Shown piece after piece: positions 10,491-20,298 of a stretch of DNA of 53,525 bases. Made by a program: the position numbers and the translations under genes. Position 1 is the first letter of the stretch. The number at the start of each line of letters is the position of its first letter. The notes under the pieces were generated by a model, which had not been told where the DNA came from, ran no database searches, and saw nothing but the letters and a program-made list of their open reading frames with translations. The stretch is from Emmonsiellopsis sp. PD_33. Taxonomy: Eukaryota; Ascomycota; Eurotiomycetes; Onygenales; Ajellomycetaceae. The stretch covers positions 1 to 53,525 of the forward strand of contig JANTQF010000234.1 of NCBI GenBank assembly GCA_032988165.1, read 5' to 3'.

Positions 10491-11308
10491 GTTGTTTGGA
10501 AGTAGATATTCGGAAATAAAAAATAAAAAATTTTGAGCTGAGTATACGTATGTCTGGTCTGATGGTATGAATATAAGGTCAGCACAGAAGGTCTATGCGT
10601 TTTTCTTGTAGCTTCTTCACACTTACCCCGTTGGCAATTTTCGCGGCTGCTAGCTATTTATGCGTGGCAGATATAGACTCGAAAATGGATAATTGATAAC
10701 TGGTTGTGAGGATACCCCATTGAGCCGCGATCGTACGACTTATGACAGCCAGTTATTTCCAATAGACTGCCATCTCCGTCACGTAACAGTTGTATCTGGC
10801 CGCGCTTTGTCCTCTCGCCAACAGCCCAAAACCGGAAATGTCGAATGTTGCCCCAGATTTACACCCGCGCTGGATTTCGGGTGTTCCTTTCGGCCTCGGG
10901 TGATATGTTCAGCCACGGATTTCGTTAATAAACTGTCAGCGGTTGCGATGGTAGTAGCTTTTTCAATTTCTTATTTTTACTCCATCTGGCCCCGAGCCGA
11001 AAGCCAGTGGGGCCAGTCAAAGCCCAACGATTGGTTGAATTCAGCTTGGTTTGAGCTGTGGTTAGCCGAAGCTTAAGCTCTCGTTAGCCGGAACTCTAAT
11101 AACGAAGTAGTTAAGCTTCTTCTGAATGAATGTTTTGGGATGTAATTAATGAAGTTCATTGAAGTACGGTATGATGTTACTATCTACTTCGGCAAGTAAA
11201 ATTCTCTAAAACAAGGAAAGGAAACGAGTGTTTAGGGGAAATAATGTCTGCTCCTAACGATATAAAATTCGTTCACTATTCTCCCTGCCTATCGAACGTG
11301 TCTCATAC
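10491..11308. promoter_or_regulatory. Intergenic region: GMC promoter and ALDH1 3' end
   Basis: An 818-bp gap between two minus-strand genes. The first 100 bases upstream of the GMC start are AT-rich (a TATA-like ATATAAG region near 10570). TTAGCCG heptamers occur at 11062-11068 and 11084-11090. The 127-codon plus-strand frame at 10693-11076 shows no family features and I do not call it a gene. Confidence 0.4.
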
Positions 11309-12959
11309 TTAGAGCGTGGTTGCAAGTGCCAGGTTAAGATGAACAGCCTTGATTCTTGAGTAAGCCTCCAGTCCTGCTTGTCCCAGCTCTTGACCAATAC
11401 CACTCTGCTTGACTCCTCCGAATGGCACACGGAAATCGCTGTTGTTGCTCGAGTTTATCCAAACCATACCTGCCTGCAGCCTATTAGAGACACGGTGAGC
11501 TCTGGTAATGTCATTGGTGAAGACTGCCGCTGCCAGCCCGTATTCCGAGTCATTCGCCATCCTCACAACGTCATCTTCGTCGTTAAATTTTACCATAACA
11601 ACAAAGGGGCCGAAAATTTCCTCCTTGTAGACTCTCATCGTGGGTTCGACATTTCCAACAATAGTAGGCACAATATAGTAGCCCTTGCCATTGGGTCGGT
11701 TTTCAGGGGCTGATCCACCTGCAATGACCAAGGCACCCTCGTCCCGAGCAGATTGAGCATAGGCAAGGATTTTTTCGTACTGAGCTTTGGAAACCTGTGG
11801 GCCATGGTATGTTGTCTCGTCGAAGGGGTCGCCAATGACGCTTATTTTCGACACATACTCTGCGAAACGCTTTGTAAAGCTCTCGTAGATGGATTCATGG
11901 ACGAAGACACGGGACGTGGAGGTACAGATCTGACCCATGTTTCCCATTATTCCGTAGTGTGTCCATTTGACGGCATTCTCGATCTGAGCGTCATCAAAAA
12001 TAATCAAGGGACTCTTGCCACCAGTTTCAAGAGTGATGTTCTTCATTGTAGCAGATGCCGTTTTCATAATTTGCTTCCCCGTCACAGTGCTGCCAGTGAA
12101 CGCAATCTTATCAACACTGGGGTGTTGAGAGAGGGCGGCACCAGCTTCAGCTCCATAGCCGTTGATGATGTTGACAACACCTGGTGGGAAACCAACTTCA
12201 ACCAGGAGATTAGCAAAATAAAGCACGGATAGAGGTGTTTGCTCCGCGGCCTTCAAGACAACGGTATTTCCACAGGCTAGGGCAGGGCCGAGTTTCCATG
12301 CCGCCATTGCCAGGGGGTAATTCCATCTTTCGAGAGGAAATAAAATGTTAGCCATCTCCCTTCTAGGTCAGATAGGAAAATAACGCGGGTAGCACATACG
12401 GAATAATCTGTCCACAAACACCAATCGGTTCCCGAATAGTGTACGTAAATTTTGTTGGTTTCGTCTCGATTGTCTGGCCGTAATTTTTGTCCGCCCATCC
12501 ACCATAATATCTCAATACAGAGAAAACTTCTTCAATATCGCCCAATGCTTGGGAGTATGGTTTTCCATTGTCCATCGCTTCAATCGTTGCAAGAACCTCC
12601 TGCTTACTCTCGACGAGATCGGCGAGTTTGAGAAGTAGCTTTCCTCGCCGGGTTCCCTCAGTGCTGTGCCATTCTCCTTCATCAAAAGCGCTTCGAGCTG
12701 CTTGAACTGCACTGTCGACATCTTCTGCGGTTGCAGCGTAAACAGATACGATTTCAGATTCCGTCCTAGGTTAAGCATTAGCAAAAACCTGACGGTAATT
12801 AATGATTATTTTATCAGGCACGATTACATACGCAGGATTGATAGAGACCAGCTTCTGGTCGTTTGACGACTTGACCCATTTGTTGTTAATGAAGAGACCG
12901 ATAGGCTGCTCAAATTTCAGCCCGTTTGGCGCTATGATTGTAACGGAAAGGTTTGACAT
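11309..12959 (-). CDS. NAD(P)-dependent aldehyde dehydrogenase 1
   Basis: Oxidises an aldehyde to the acid. Three exons (12959-12832, 12765-12400, 12326-11309) give 503 residues, normal for the class 1/2 ALDH family. Splicing restores the invariant Pro-Trp-Asn motif at residues 165-167. The general base Glu265 lies in Leu-Glu-Thr-Gly-Gly-Lys-Ser-Pro, and the nucleophile Cys299 in Gly-Gln-Ile-Cys-Thr. The cofactor motif Phe-Thr-Gly-Ser-Thr and the C-terminal Pro-Phe-Gly-Gly-Val-Lys-Gln-Ser-Gly are intact. The start at 12959 is preferred over an in-frame ATG at 13115, because it begins the Pro-Asn-Gly-Leu-Lys element shared with ALDH2. The gene lies directly upstream of the choline-oxidase-like gene on the same strand. 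Betaine-aldehyde or aminoaldehyde oxidation is plausible but unproven. Confidence 0.94.
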
Positions 12960-13657
12960 GATTGCCCTTTTCACCGTAAAGAGTCGATGAGATCGTTCAG
13001 TAGTAAGGACAAGTGGAATATCGTTCCGAGAAAATAGCAAAAGAGGGATGGAAGCATAGACAGGTCTATATGTTACCCCTCCATAATGGCGGGGGGATAT
13101 CCCGGGATTAGACACTAGTTATTCTCCAAATGCTCTCCTTTCCTAATCGGTGCGCAAGGCGAAACCCCATAATAGTTGCGCCATTAGATCATCGCTGAAC
13201 ATTCGGGAATAACCTCCTTACAAGTATATCCACATGTGGAACTGCGCAGTAGCCGCCACACTCTGGATCCTGAATTCCTAATCCCGTTGCGGGGAACGTT
13301 ATCAGATCCCGATGCCGGTGTAGCCATCCGATAAAAACTCTAGTACAAGGGCCATCGCCAAAAACACTAAACGACTCCCTCCAGGATGACCAATTGGTTT
13401 CTAAATTATTTTCATAGATCACGACGGCCGGTGCTGGTAGTTATCAACCATGAATTGGATCATACAAACACCAAATCCAGGATCTAAAAGCAATTCCGTA
13501 GTTAAAACTTCCGTTATGAACAATCATCCAAGTTGTCTGCGCAAGGCTACTTTTGATTATCCATTTATAAAAAGAGTTGCATTCATCTATATAAATAATA
13601 TGCTCTTATTTTTGGTATCACCCAGTAAAGTCCTAACAAATCGATACCATGTCATTA
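12960..13657. promoter_or_regulatory. Intergenic region: ALDH1 promoter and NmrA-like 3' end
   Basis: A 698-bp gap between two minus-strand genes. A TATA-like CATATAG (minus strand) lies near 13064-13072, about 110 bp before the ALDH1 start. No coding frame in it has family character, and I see no repeat. Confidence 0.4.
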
Positions 13658-14695
13658 TCAGAATGATTTCACCGGCTTCGGATTGTTGCCAAATCTTGCT
13701 ATCATATATTTGATGAATCCCTCGACGGACATAAGCTCCATCCCCGGCCCTGTTGCACCCCTAGCACGAGCACCCCTGCGCTTCAGCTCTCGTCCCTCGG
13801 TCTGATCTATGGGTTTTCCGCCACAGTAGTTTCCCTTAACAGCATGGCAGTAACCAAATAGACCATTTACTTCCTTCGCTTTAAACTCATCAGCTGCGCT
13901 CAAAGCACTCTTTTCGACAACATATCGAGCATCATTCGTCCCAGTCACACGGTTGTAGGCTTCAGTGAAGCCGGTGAAACTCAAAGCCTCAGACGTCAAC
14001 CACACATCACGGCCATTCCATTCGTAGGGGTCGAGGAGGACTCCATGTACGACATCACCCAAATCATGGGTAATGGATGTCCAGGGAATTAGTTCGGGGT
14101 CGTTGCCCATTGGAGGCACTTTCAGGGTCAAGTATCCCTCATTGTCGCGTATGGTTCCAAACCCTCCGAACGCCATGCAGTATCTCTCCATCCAGTAGGC
14201 TTCGAGTGCCCAGCCAGCGTTGACATTTGTTGTGGTTTCGAATCCGGTCTGGGCGCGGGCATAATCGGAAATCTTATTTTTGGCATCAAACGAAAGAATT
14301 TGGACACGACCGCCGGTGATTTTTGATGCCGCGGGTAGACAGGCATAGACGAAATGTTTGATGCCAGCCTTGATAGCGGCGTCAATGACTGTCTGGCCCA
14401 TCTCTTCTTCAGGGCGGCCTAGCTGTTGTTTGAAATATGGATCGTCTGAATCGGTGTTGAGGAAGACTGCCCACGCATCTTTAAAGGCAACAGCAAGCTC
14501 GTCAGGATTCCAGGAGTCTGCCTGGACAACTTCAATTCCTTGGTCAATTACTCGTTTTGCCTTTTCGGCGGAAGGATCGCGCGTAGTCACTTTGACGTAG
14601 AAATCGGGGTTTTGGCGGAGGGATTGGACGACGGAGTTGCCAAAGAGGCCAGTACCGCCGATAACGACGACAGTTTTTTGGTTTTGGGCACTCAT
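13658..14695 (-). CDS. NmrA-like family NAD(P)-binding protein
   Basis: A single-exon protein of 345 residues from the ATG at 14695. An in-frame ATG at 14719 would add 8 residues. The N-terminal beta-strand is followed by Gly-Gly-Thr-Gly-Leu-Phe-Gly, the NmrA/atypical short-chain dehydrogenase nucleotide-binding motif Gly-x-x-Gly-x-x-Gly. The first 160 residues show the Rossmann alternation, with an Asp-Pro-Ser-Ala-Glu-Lys-Ala-Lys segment after the second strand. Members of this family are either redox sensors that bind transcription factors, as NmrA does with AreA, or atypical reductases. This one could do either. Its place inside a nitrogen-compound oxidation block makes a regulatory role worth considering, but sequence alone does not show it. 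Confidence 0.88.
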   Translation of the reverse strand: MSAQNQKTVVVIGGTGLFGNSVVQSLRQNPDFYVKVTTRDPSAEKAKRVIDQGIEVVQADSWNPDELAVAFKDAWAVFLNTDSDDPYFKQQLGRPEEEMGQTVIDAAIKAGIKHFVYACLPAASKITGGRVQILSFDAKNKISDYARAQTGFETTTNVNAGWALEAYWMERYCMAFGGFGTIRDNEGYLTLKVPPMGNDPELIPWTSITHDLGDVVHGVLLDPYEWNGRDVWLTSEALSFTGFTEAYNRVTGTNDARYVVEKSALSAADEFKAKEVNGLFGYCHAVKGNYCGGKPIDQTEGRELKRRGARARGATGPGMELMSVEGFIKYMIARFGNNPKPVKSF

Positions 14696-16129
14696 TATTG
14701 CGATAGGTTCAATGGACAATAAAAACTGATGGGGTAATTGTGAGGGAGAGGGAACAGCACCGGTGTCCCTAATGAGAATGGCAGGGGCGGAACTACATAT
14801 AATTTTGTACTTCGCGAATTCGCTCCTTTAGATCGACATATTACCCTGTCTACCTATGGCCATTAATAATGGAAACCAGAGAAAACTGGGTGAATCTCCA
14901 CGATAACGGCGTGTTGTCGCTGTGATCCCATCGGTTTTCGATAACCACCGTACAACATGACCGCTCCAATACACCGGCCACCACGCTAGGGCAGAGGTCT
15001 AAATTAGCTCAACGCTAGCGCAACGCTAAATTTAGAGTTCAGGAACTCTAAAACTCTAAAACGATGTCATTCCCCACTTTCTCATTGTTCGAGGCATGTG
15101 ACTGGTCTTTGCTCGCGTGCTGTCCCAAAGAGGAAAGAGAAATCGACATCCATGGATCCCTGGATCTACTAGTATGGATGGATCCTGCCCCAGAAAAATC
15201 GCGACAAAATCGACCTCTAAAATCGTGCCGCACGCAGTGGCCACACAGGTTGCAGTTTTGCTGCACCTGTGGTGGGTGCACCTCACCAGTATGATAATAT
15301 CACTGCTAGCATAAAAACTGCCACTAGGTACCTTTTGTATGGGGTTTCCATATAAAAGATACTTACTTGATGATGTTTTATTTTTCATGATTTCTCCACC
15401 ACCACACTAGATATGTAGCTCATCTTGGAATAGAGTATACATGAAATACTAGAGAATATAATAATATTAAGTAAATCTATTAAAAATGGATTATTCTCTT
15501 AAAATTAGGATAAAACTGACAACATACTAAAATTGACACTAAAAATAGAAAAAAAGAGAATGAAGGAGAAAATCATACTTTTATTAAAATTATTATATTC
15601 CTTATAGTGTATAGAGACTTCTATTAAGATCTGAGAGTTATGTCTAGTGTGGTGTTAGAGAAATTATAGATATCTATAAGTATCTTTTATATGTGTTCTC
15701 CATACAAAAGATACATTTATGCTAGCAGTGATATTATCATAGTGGTGAGGTGCACCCACCACAGGTGCAGCAAAACTGCAACCCGTGTGGCCACTGCGTG
15801 CGGCACGATTACCTAGTACACGTCCGGCCAAAGAGATAACTAGTACCAACTAGTAGTAGTGGTTACCAACCATCCGCTCTATTTTGCCGCCCCAAAACAG
15901 TACTACACTAGACTTCAGGGTTCAAGGAGGCGTGGGGCCTTCACAGTCTACTGTCAATTCCGGCGATGGTTAGGGATTTTGCACAAGAATGACACTTGCA
16001 TGTTGAAAAGACAGGCACATGATAATACGCAACAGAAATATGACTGCTTTGATCCATCTTGTTTTAAATTCTATCTCATCGACTTCGTCCAACATGACTG
16101 CTAATAAAAAACTAAAACTGGGGTAGCTA
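14696..16129. other. Intergenic region with a MITE
   Basis: The gap between the NmrA-like and BVMO genes, both on the minus strand. The part next to 14696 is the NmrA-like promoter (TATAAT-like string at about 14798-14804, roughly 100 bp upstream). Short direct repeats of CAACGCTA and CTCTAAAA occur at 15005-15062. A fold-back element occupies 15221-15810. The rest up to 16129 shows no gene. Confidence 0.5.
15221..15810. mobile_element. Second fold-back MITE (590 bp) with ~92-bp near-perfect terminal inverted repeats
   Basis: The left end (15221-15312) and right end (15719-15810) are inverted copies of about 92 bp with only two or three mismatches. They begin AATCGTGCCGCACGCAGTGG. The symmetry continues inward at lower identity: about 15334-15364 pairs with about 15680-15715, and a CCACCACACTAG segment near 15400 pairs with one near 15648. 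The AT-rich centre has no credible open frame. The high arm identity points to a fairly recent insertion. I could not settle a target-site duplication. This element shares no obvious sequence with the one at 7498-8330. Confidence 0.82.
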
Positions 16130-17788
16130 TCAATTTGCCGCTGGAGATAGCTTAAATCCACGATACCCATTGGCAGCACTATCTATAATCATCTGGTGAT
16201 AGAGGGGAACTCCAGCTGGGAAATTCAGTGGCTCACGAACTTTTCCTTCGACGTTAGCCCCCATGTAGAATGAGTCTGCCAATGGCAGCAGCGTTTGGTA
16301 CGTCAAGTCGTTGACTTGCTTGCTGAATAGCTTCTCTCCCTCCAGCGTAGGGTCGATGCGAGAAACGCCAACAGTCCGAGAGTAAACCAGGAGATCAACG
16401 ATCCAGTCCGATTGCATTTGGATGATAGTTGGTCCGTTTGAAAACGCCGTGGGACCTTGTGGGCCGTAGGTGAAAAACATGTTGGGGAAATCAGATGTCA
16501 TCAGGCCCAGCACGGTTCTTGTTCCTGAGGCCCATTTCTCGTTAAGCGTTTGCCCTGAGCTGCCGCGAACGGTTATCTGTTTCAAACTTCCGGTAATAGC
16601 ATCGAATCCGGTAGCCAATGCGATGATGTCGACATCGTGATGTTTACCGTCTTGAGTGACGATACCGGTTTCTGTTACCTCCTGAACGGGGTTGTTACGG
16701 ATATCGACAACTTGCACGTTATCTCGGTCGATGGCGTCGTAATATGTCGTGAACAAGGCTGTCCGCTTTGTTCCGAATGGGTGAGGTGGTTCAAGAGGAG
16801 CGACGAGATCCCGCTTCACGGGATCTTTAATCAATGGACGGATTTTGCTTGTCCAGAAATTATATGTCTCCCGGTTCGCCTTTATATCCACCAACACATC
16901 CTTGTATTGACCGCTCCAGAGCAAGAATCCACCTCGAAGCCATTTATCTTCCAAGAAAGCCTGTCGTTCTTCGGGGGTGTGGTCGAATGTGTTGATGTCC
17001 GCCGGGGAAAAATCATATCCACCAATACTCAATGGCCGGATAGCGAACTTTGCGGGATAAATAGGTTTACTCGCAGTTTGCATCTCAGGGGTAAGCTCAA
17101 CCTGGCGAAGAGGCAGAGCCATGTTGGGAGTACGTTGGAAGAGTACGAGGTTATCGGCTTTTGGAGCCAACTCCTGAGTGATTTGAACCCCAGTGCTGCC
17201 GGTACCGACAACTGCAACACGCTTCTTGTCGACGTTCACGCCTTCGGTAGGCCAGAAACTAGAATGGTGAATTTCTCCTTTGAATTTCTCGAGACCAGGC
17301 CAGTTGGGAAATGACCTTTTCGCTGCGAACCCCATTGCTGGGATAAAATAACTTGCGACGTATTTTGCGCCAGCTTCGGTGGTGATGGTCCATTTGTTGG
17401 TAGCATTGTCCCATTCTGCCGTGGTGATCTTGGTGTTGAAGACTACGTCCTTGCTGAGATCGAGGACCTTGTCAACATGTTTGAAATAGGCTACCAGCTC
17501 GGCGGCAGCGGGGAATCTCTGTGTCCAATTCCATGTCTTCCAAACTTCAGGTATTGAGTACTCGTATAGCGGAACATGAGTGTCGACACGAGCGCCAGGG
17601 TAGCAATTCCACTGCCATACTCCTCCGAGTCCAGAGGCCGCCTCGATCACGCAGGTTCTGAACCCCTGCTCACGAAGTTTATGCAGTAAATAACACCCAG
17701 AGAAACCTCCACCAACGACAACAACATCCAGATGCGTAGTTTGGCCATTCGTGGTACCGGCTTGGCCGGCTGAAATATCGGTTCTCAT
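16130..17788 (-). CDS. Baeyer-Villiger monooxygenase (class B flavin monooxygenase)
   Basis: FAD- and NADPH-dependent enzyme that inserts oxygen next to a ketone, giving an ester or lactone. A single exon of 552 residues from the ATG at 17788. The FAD site Gly-Gly-Gly-Phe-Ser-Gly is at 26-31. The BVMO fingerprint Phe-Lys-Gly-Glu-Ile-His-His-Ser-Ser-Phe-Trp-Pro is at 169-180, matching F-x-G-x-x-x-H-x-x-x-W-P. The NADPH site Gly-Thr-Gly-Ser-Thr-Gly is at 195-200. The frame is open to an ATG at 17875, which would add 29 residues of mitochondrial-presequence-like composition. However, a TATATAAC-like box at 17900-17907 would place transcription start at about that ATG. I therefore prefer the inner start. 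It could act in catabolism or tailor a ketone made elsewhere. Confidence 0.92.
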   Translation of the reverse strand: MRTDISAGQAGTTNGQTTHLDVVVVGGGFSGCYLLHKLREQGFRTCVIEAASGLGGVWQWNCYPGARVDTHVPLYEYSIPEVWKTWNWTQRFPAAAELVAYFKHVDKVLDLSKDVVFNTKITTAEWDNATNKWTITTEAGAKYVASYFIPAMGFAAKRSFPNWPGLEKFKGEIHHSSFWPTEGVNVDKKRVAVVGTGSTGVQITQELAPKADNLVLFQRTPNMALPLRQVELTPEMQTASKPIYPAKFAIRPLSIGGYDFSPADINTFDHTPEERQAFLEDKWLRGGFLLWSGQYKDVLVDIKANRETYNFWTSKIRPLIKDPVKRDLVAPLEPPHPFGTKRTALFTTYYDAIDRDNVQVVDIRNNPVQEVTETGIVTQDGKHHDVDIIALATGFDAITGSLKQITVRGSSGQTLNEKWASGTRTVLGLMTSDFPNMFFTYGPQGPTAFSNGPTIIQMQSDWIVDLLVYSRTVGVSRIDPTLEGEKLFSKQVNDLTYQTLLPLADSFYMGANVEGKVREPLNFPAGVPLYHQMIIDSAANGYRGFKLSPAAN

Positions 17789-18527
17789 GTTGTGCAGGAG
17801 TGGACGGCAACAGACAGTGAAGGACGAAGGAAGCAAGCGGGACAAAGAGAAATTGTGTCTCAACAGTGTCAACACAAGGGGACTGCGTCATATTTGCAGT
17901 ATATAACAGGCCGGAGCCCAAAATCCATATTGCCTTTTCCATTGCCTAATATGGACAATTACCCCAGGAGAGATGAGTGCGGGGCAGGATAAGGAGGGGT
18001 ACAGTCTCATGTGAGTCGTGTTTGACGTAAATCTCATGAAGCGGTGAAAGCGCGGCAAGGCATCGATCCAGACGTATCGATAAGAAAACGAAACCATGGT
18101 ATGATCGATCAAATAATGATCCCTGGCAACGGCTCCATAGTTGCAGTGGTGCGAGACAAGCGTCCGTTTTGGCTGGTTGATCCTTTAAACTATAGGAATT
18201 TCCTTTTTGGGTTTGAAGGCGAGCTTGGGCGGTAAAGAAGGCGCCCCCATAGACCGCGTGAGGATCGTAGCAAGGTGCATGGAGGCGATGATCTCCTTTC
18301 TGTAATTGGCGTCTCACCCGGCTCAACTCCCGAGTCCCGACGAGCTTTACGTAAAAAGTGCTCGAATGCTCACATGTTTGACTAAAACTTGACCAGTTGA
18401 TAACTACTACGGAGTAGTTAGGTTTAAACAGTTTGGATTTTCAGATGACTGCATGGTCAGGAAGCGGTAATTCCCAGTTTAGCATTTTGGACTATTGTGG
18501 GCTATGTAACAGTCGGCTCTAGATTTT
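17789..18527. promoter_or_regulatory. Intergenic region: BVMO promoter and ALDH2 3' end
   Basis: A 739-bp gap between two minus-strand genes. It holds the BVMO TATA candidate at 17900-17907. An imperfect palindrome centred on TACGGAGTA lies around 18403-18419. No coding frame in it shows family character. Confidence 0.4.
17900..17907 (-). promoter_or_regulatory. Candidate TATA box of the BVMO gene
   Basis: Read on the minus strand this is a GTTATATA string about 112 bp before the ATG at 17788 and only about 25 bp before the in-frame ATG at 17875. A start site some 30 bp downstream would leave the outer ATG at or outside the transcript end, which favours the inner start codon. Confidence 0.4.
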
Positions 18528-20298
18528 TCAAAGCCTCGCTCCAATATTTACATGTATAGATTTCGTAATTGTGTACGCCCGAAGCCCTTCTTCCCCAAGT
18601 TCGCTGCCAATTCCAGATTGCTTGTGTCCGCCAAAAGGCACACGCACGTCCGCGTCATTGCTACTATTTACCCATACAGCTAAAGACAAAGAAAATTAGG
18701 AAATGGATAAAACAATATGTCTTTGGGAATAAGATGAATGGCTTACTTCCAGCTTCAATCCTCCGAGACACCCGAAGAGCACGGGAAATATCTCGTGTGA
18801 ATACTGCTCCTCCGAGGCCAAATGACGAGTCATTGGCATGTTCGATGGCTTCCTCCTCAGTTTTGAATTTGCAGATAACCACAAATGGTCCAAAAACTTC
18901 CTCTTGATAAATCTTCATGTTGCTAGTGACGTCTGTGAAGACCGTCGGCTTGACGAAGAAGCCCTTGCCGTTAATATCTTTGTGCGCCTCTCCTCCCAAC
19001 GCGAGCGTGGCGCCATCCCGTTTTCCTGAGTCGATGTATGATAAAACCCGCTCAAACTGGGCGCGAGTAACCTGAGGCCCCTGGAAAGTGTCATCGTCAA
19101 ATGGATTGCCGATTTTCGCGCTGAGAACCTCCTTCTTATAAAGTGCCAGGAAGTCATCGTATATGCTTTCGTGTACAAAGATACGACTAGTAGCAGAGCA
19201 CACCTGCCCTTGGTGGCTCATGATGCCCACATGGCCCCATTTCGCGGCCTGTCCTAAGTCTGCATCAGGGAAAACGATCATTGGCGATTTACCCCCTGTC
19301 TCAAGAGTTACCCGTTTCATGGTTGCGGAGGCCATCTTCGTTATTTCCTTGCCAGTTGGTGTTGACCCCGTAAAGGAGATTTTGTTAATGCCAGGGTGTT
19401 GTGCAATTGCAGCACCTGCCTTCCGTCCAAGTCCGTTCACAATATTAACAACGCCGGGAGGAATGCCAGCCTCTTTAATAAGGGTTGCCAGATATAGGAC
19501 TGACAGAGGAGTCTGTTCTGCGGGTTTCAATACAAGGGTATTTCCTGTTGCTAATGCCGGCCCAATCTTGTATGCTGCCATGTCTAGAGGGAAGTTCCAG
19601 GGGGTAATTGCACCGCAAACGCCAATGGGTTCGCGGAGAGTGAAAGCAATCTTCTTAGGGTTTGGATCGATAACTTGGCCGTGGTTTTTGTCGGCCCATC
19701 CTGCGTAGTACTTGATCACAGCAATGGCCTCGGGGATATCTTCTGTCAGCGCGACGTTGTAGGGTTTGCCTAAAATTTGACAAAAATTATTAGACACTGT
19801 CACTCGATGAACAAACGCAAGAGATCCGGGGTCACCACGGACAGAGCAGAATGAAAGGAAAGCGTAAAATTAGCTAATGGCAGTTGGTAGGCTTACCATT
19901 ATCCCATGACTCGATAGTCGCCAAAATATGTGCGTTTTCCTCCATCAATGCGGCAAGCTTGAACAGCCGGCTTCCTCTCTCTGCGGTATCTAATTCTCTC
20001 CATTCGCCCCGGAAGGCTTTCCGAGCTGCTCTGACAGCCGCATCTATATCGTCTGCGCCAGCGCCATGGACGTCACAAATCACTGACTCGTCACTAACAG
20101 CCGATTTGGTTAGAAAATTTAGCACTCATCATCGAGAAAAGTGTGAATAGATTGGGGGTCATACAATGGGCTGACCGAGGATATTCTATCTCCCTCCTGG
20201 GAAGGGACCCATTCGTTGTCAATGAAAAGTCCGAGGGGTTGAGTATATTTCAGGCCATTGGGCGCAGTAAGTTGCGCGAAAAGACTGCTCGACGACAT
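18528..20298 (-). CDS. NAD(P)-dependent aldehyde dehydrogenase 2, possible PTS1
   Basis: Paralogue of ALDH1 with the same N-terminal Pro-Asn-Gly-Leu-Lys element. Four exons (20298-20165, 20093-19897, 19769-18747, 18679-18528) give 501 residues. The base Glu267 lies in Leu-Glu-Thr-Gly-Gly-Lys-Ser-Pro, and the nucleophile Cys301 in Gly-Gln-Val-Cys-Ser. Pro-Trp-Asn, Phe-Thr-Gly-Ser-Thr and Pro-Phe-Gly-Gly-His-Lys-Gln-Ser-Gly are all present. The small last exon adds the final 50 residues and removes a premature stop that reading through the 67-nt intron would give. The protein ends Ala-Arg-Leu, a weak match to the PTS1 consensus; ALDH1 lacks this. Only its first intron matches ALDH1 in position. 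The gene diverges from the SSADH-like gene. Confidence 0.94.

Noticed and set aside
10693..11076. 127-codon plus-strand frame in the GMC/ALDH1 gap
   Set aside because: Composition is non-coding-like. There is no homology I can recall and no splice partner, and it overlaps the GMC promoter.
15048..15388. Several 60-110 codon frames at the MITE's left arm
   Set aside because: They fall within or next to the terminal inverted repeat and recur in mirrored form at the right arm. They reflect the repeat, not a protein.
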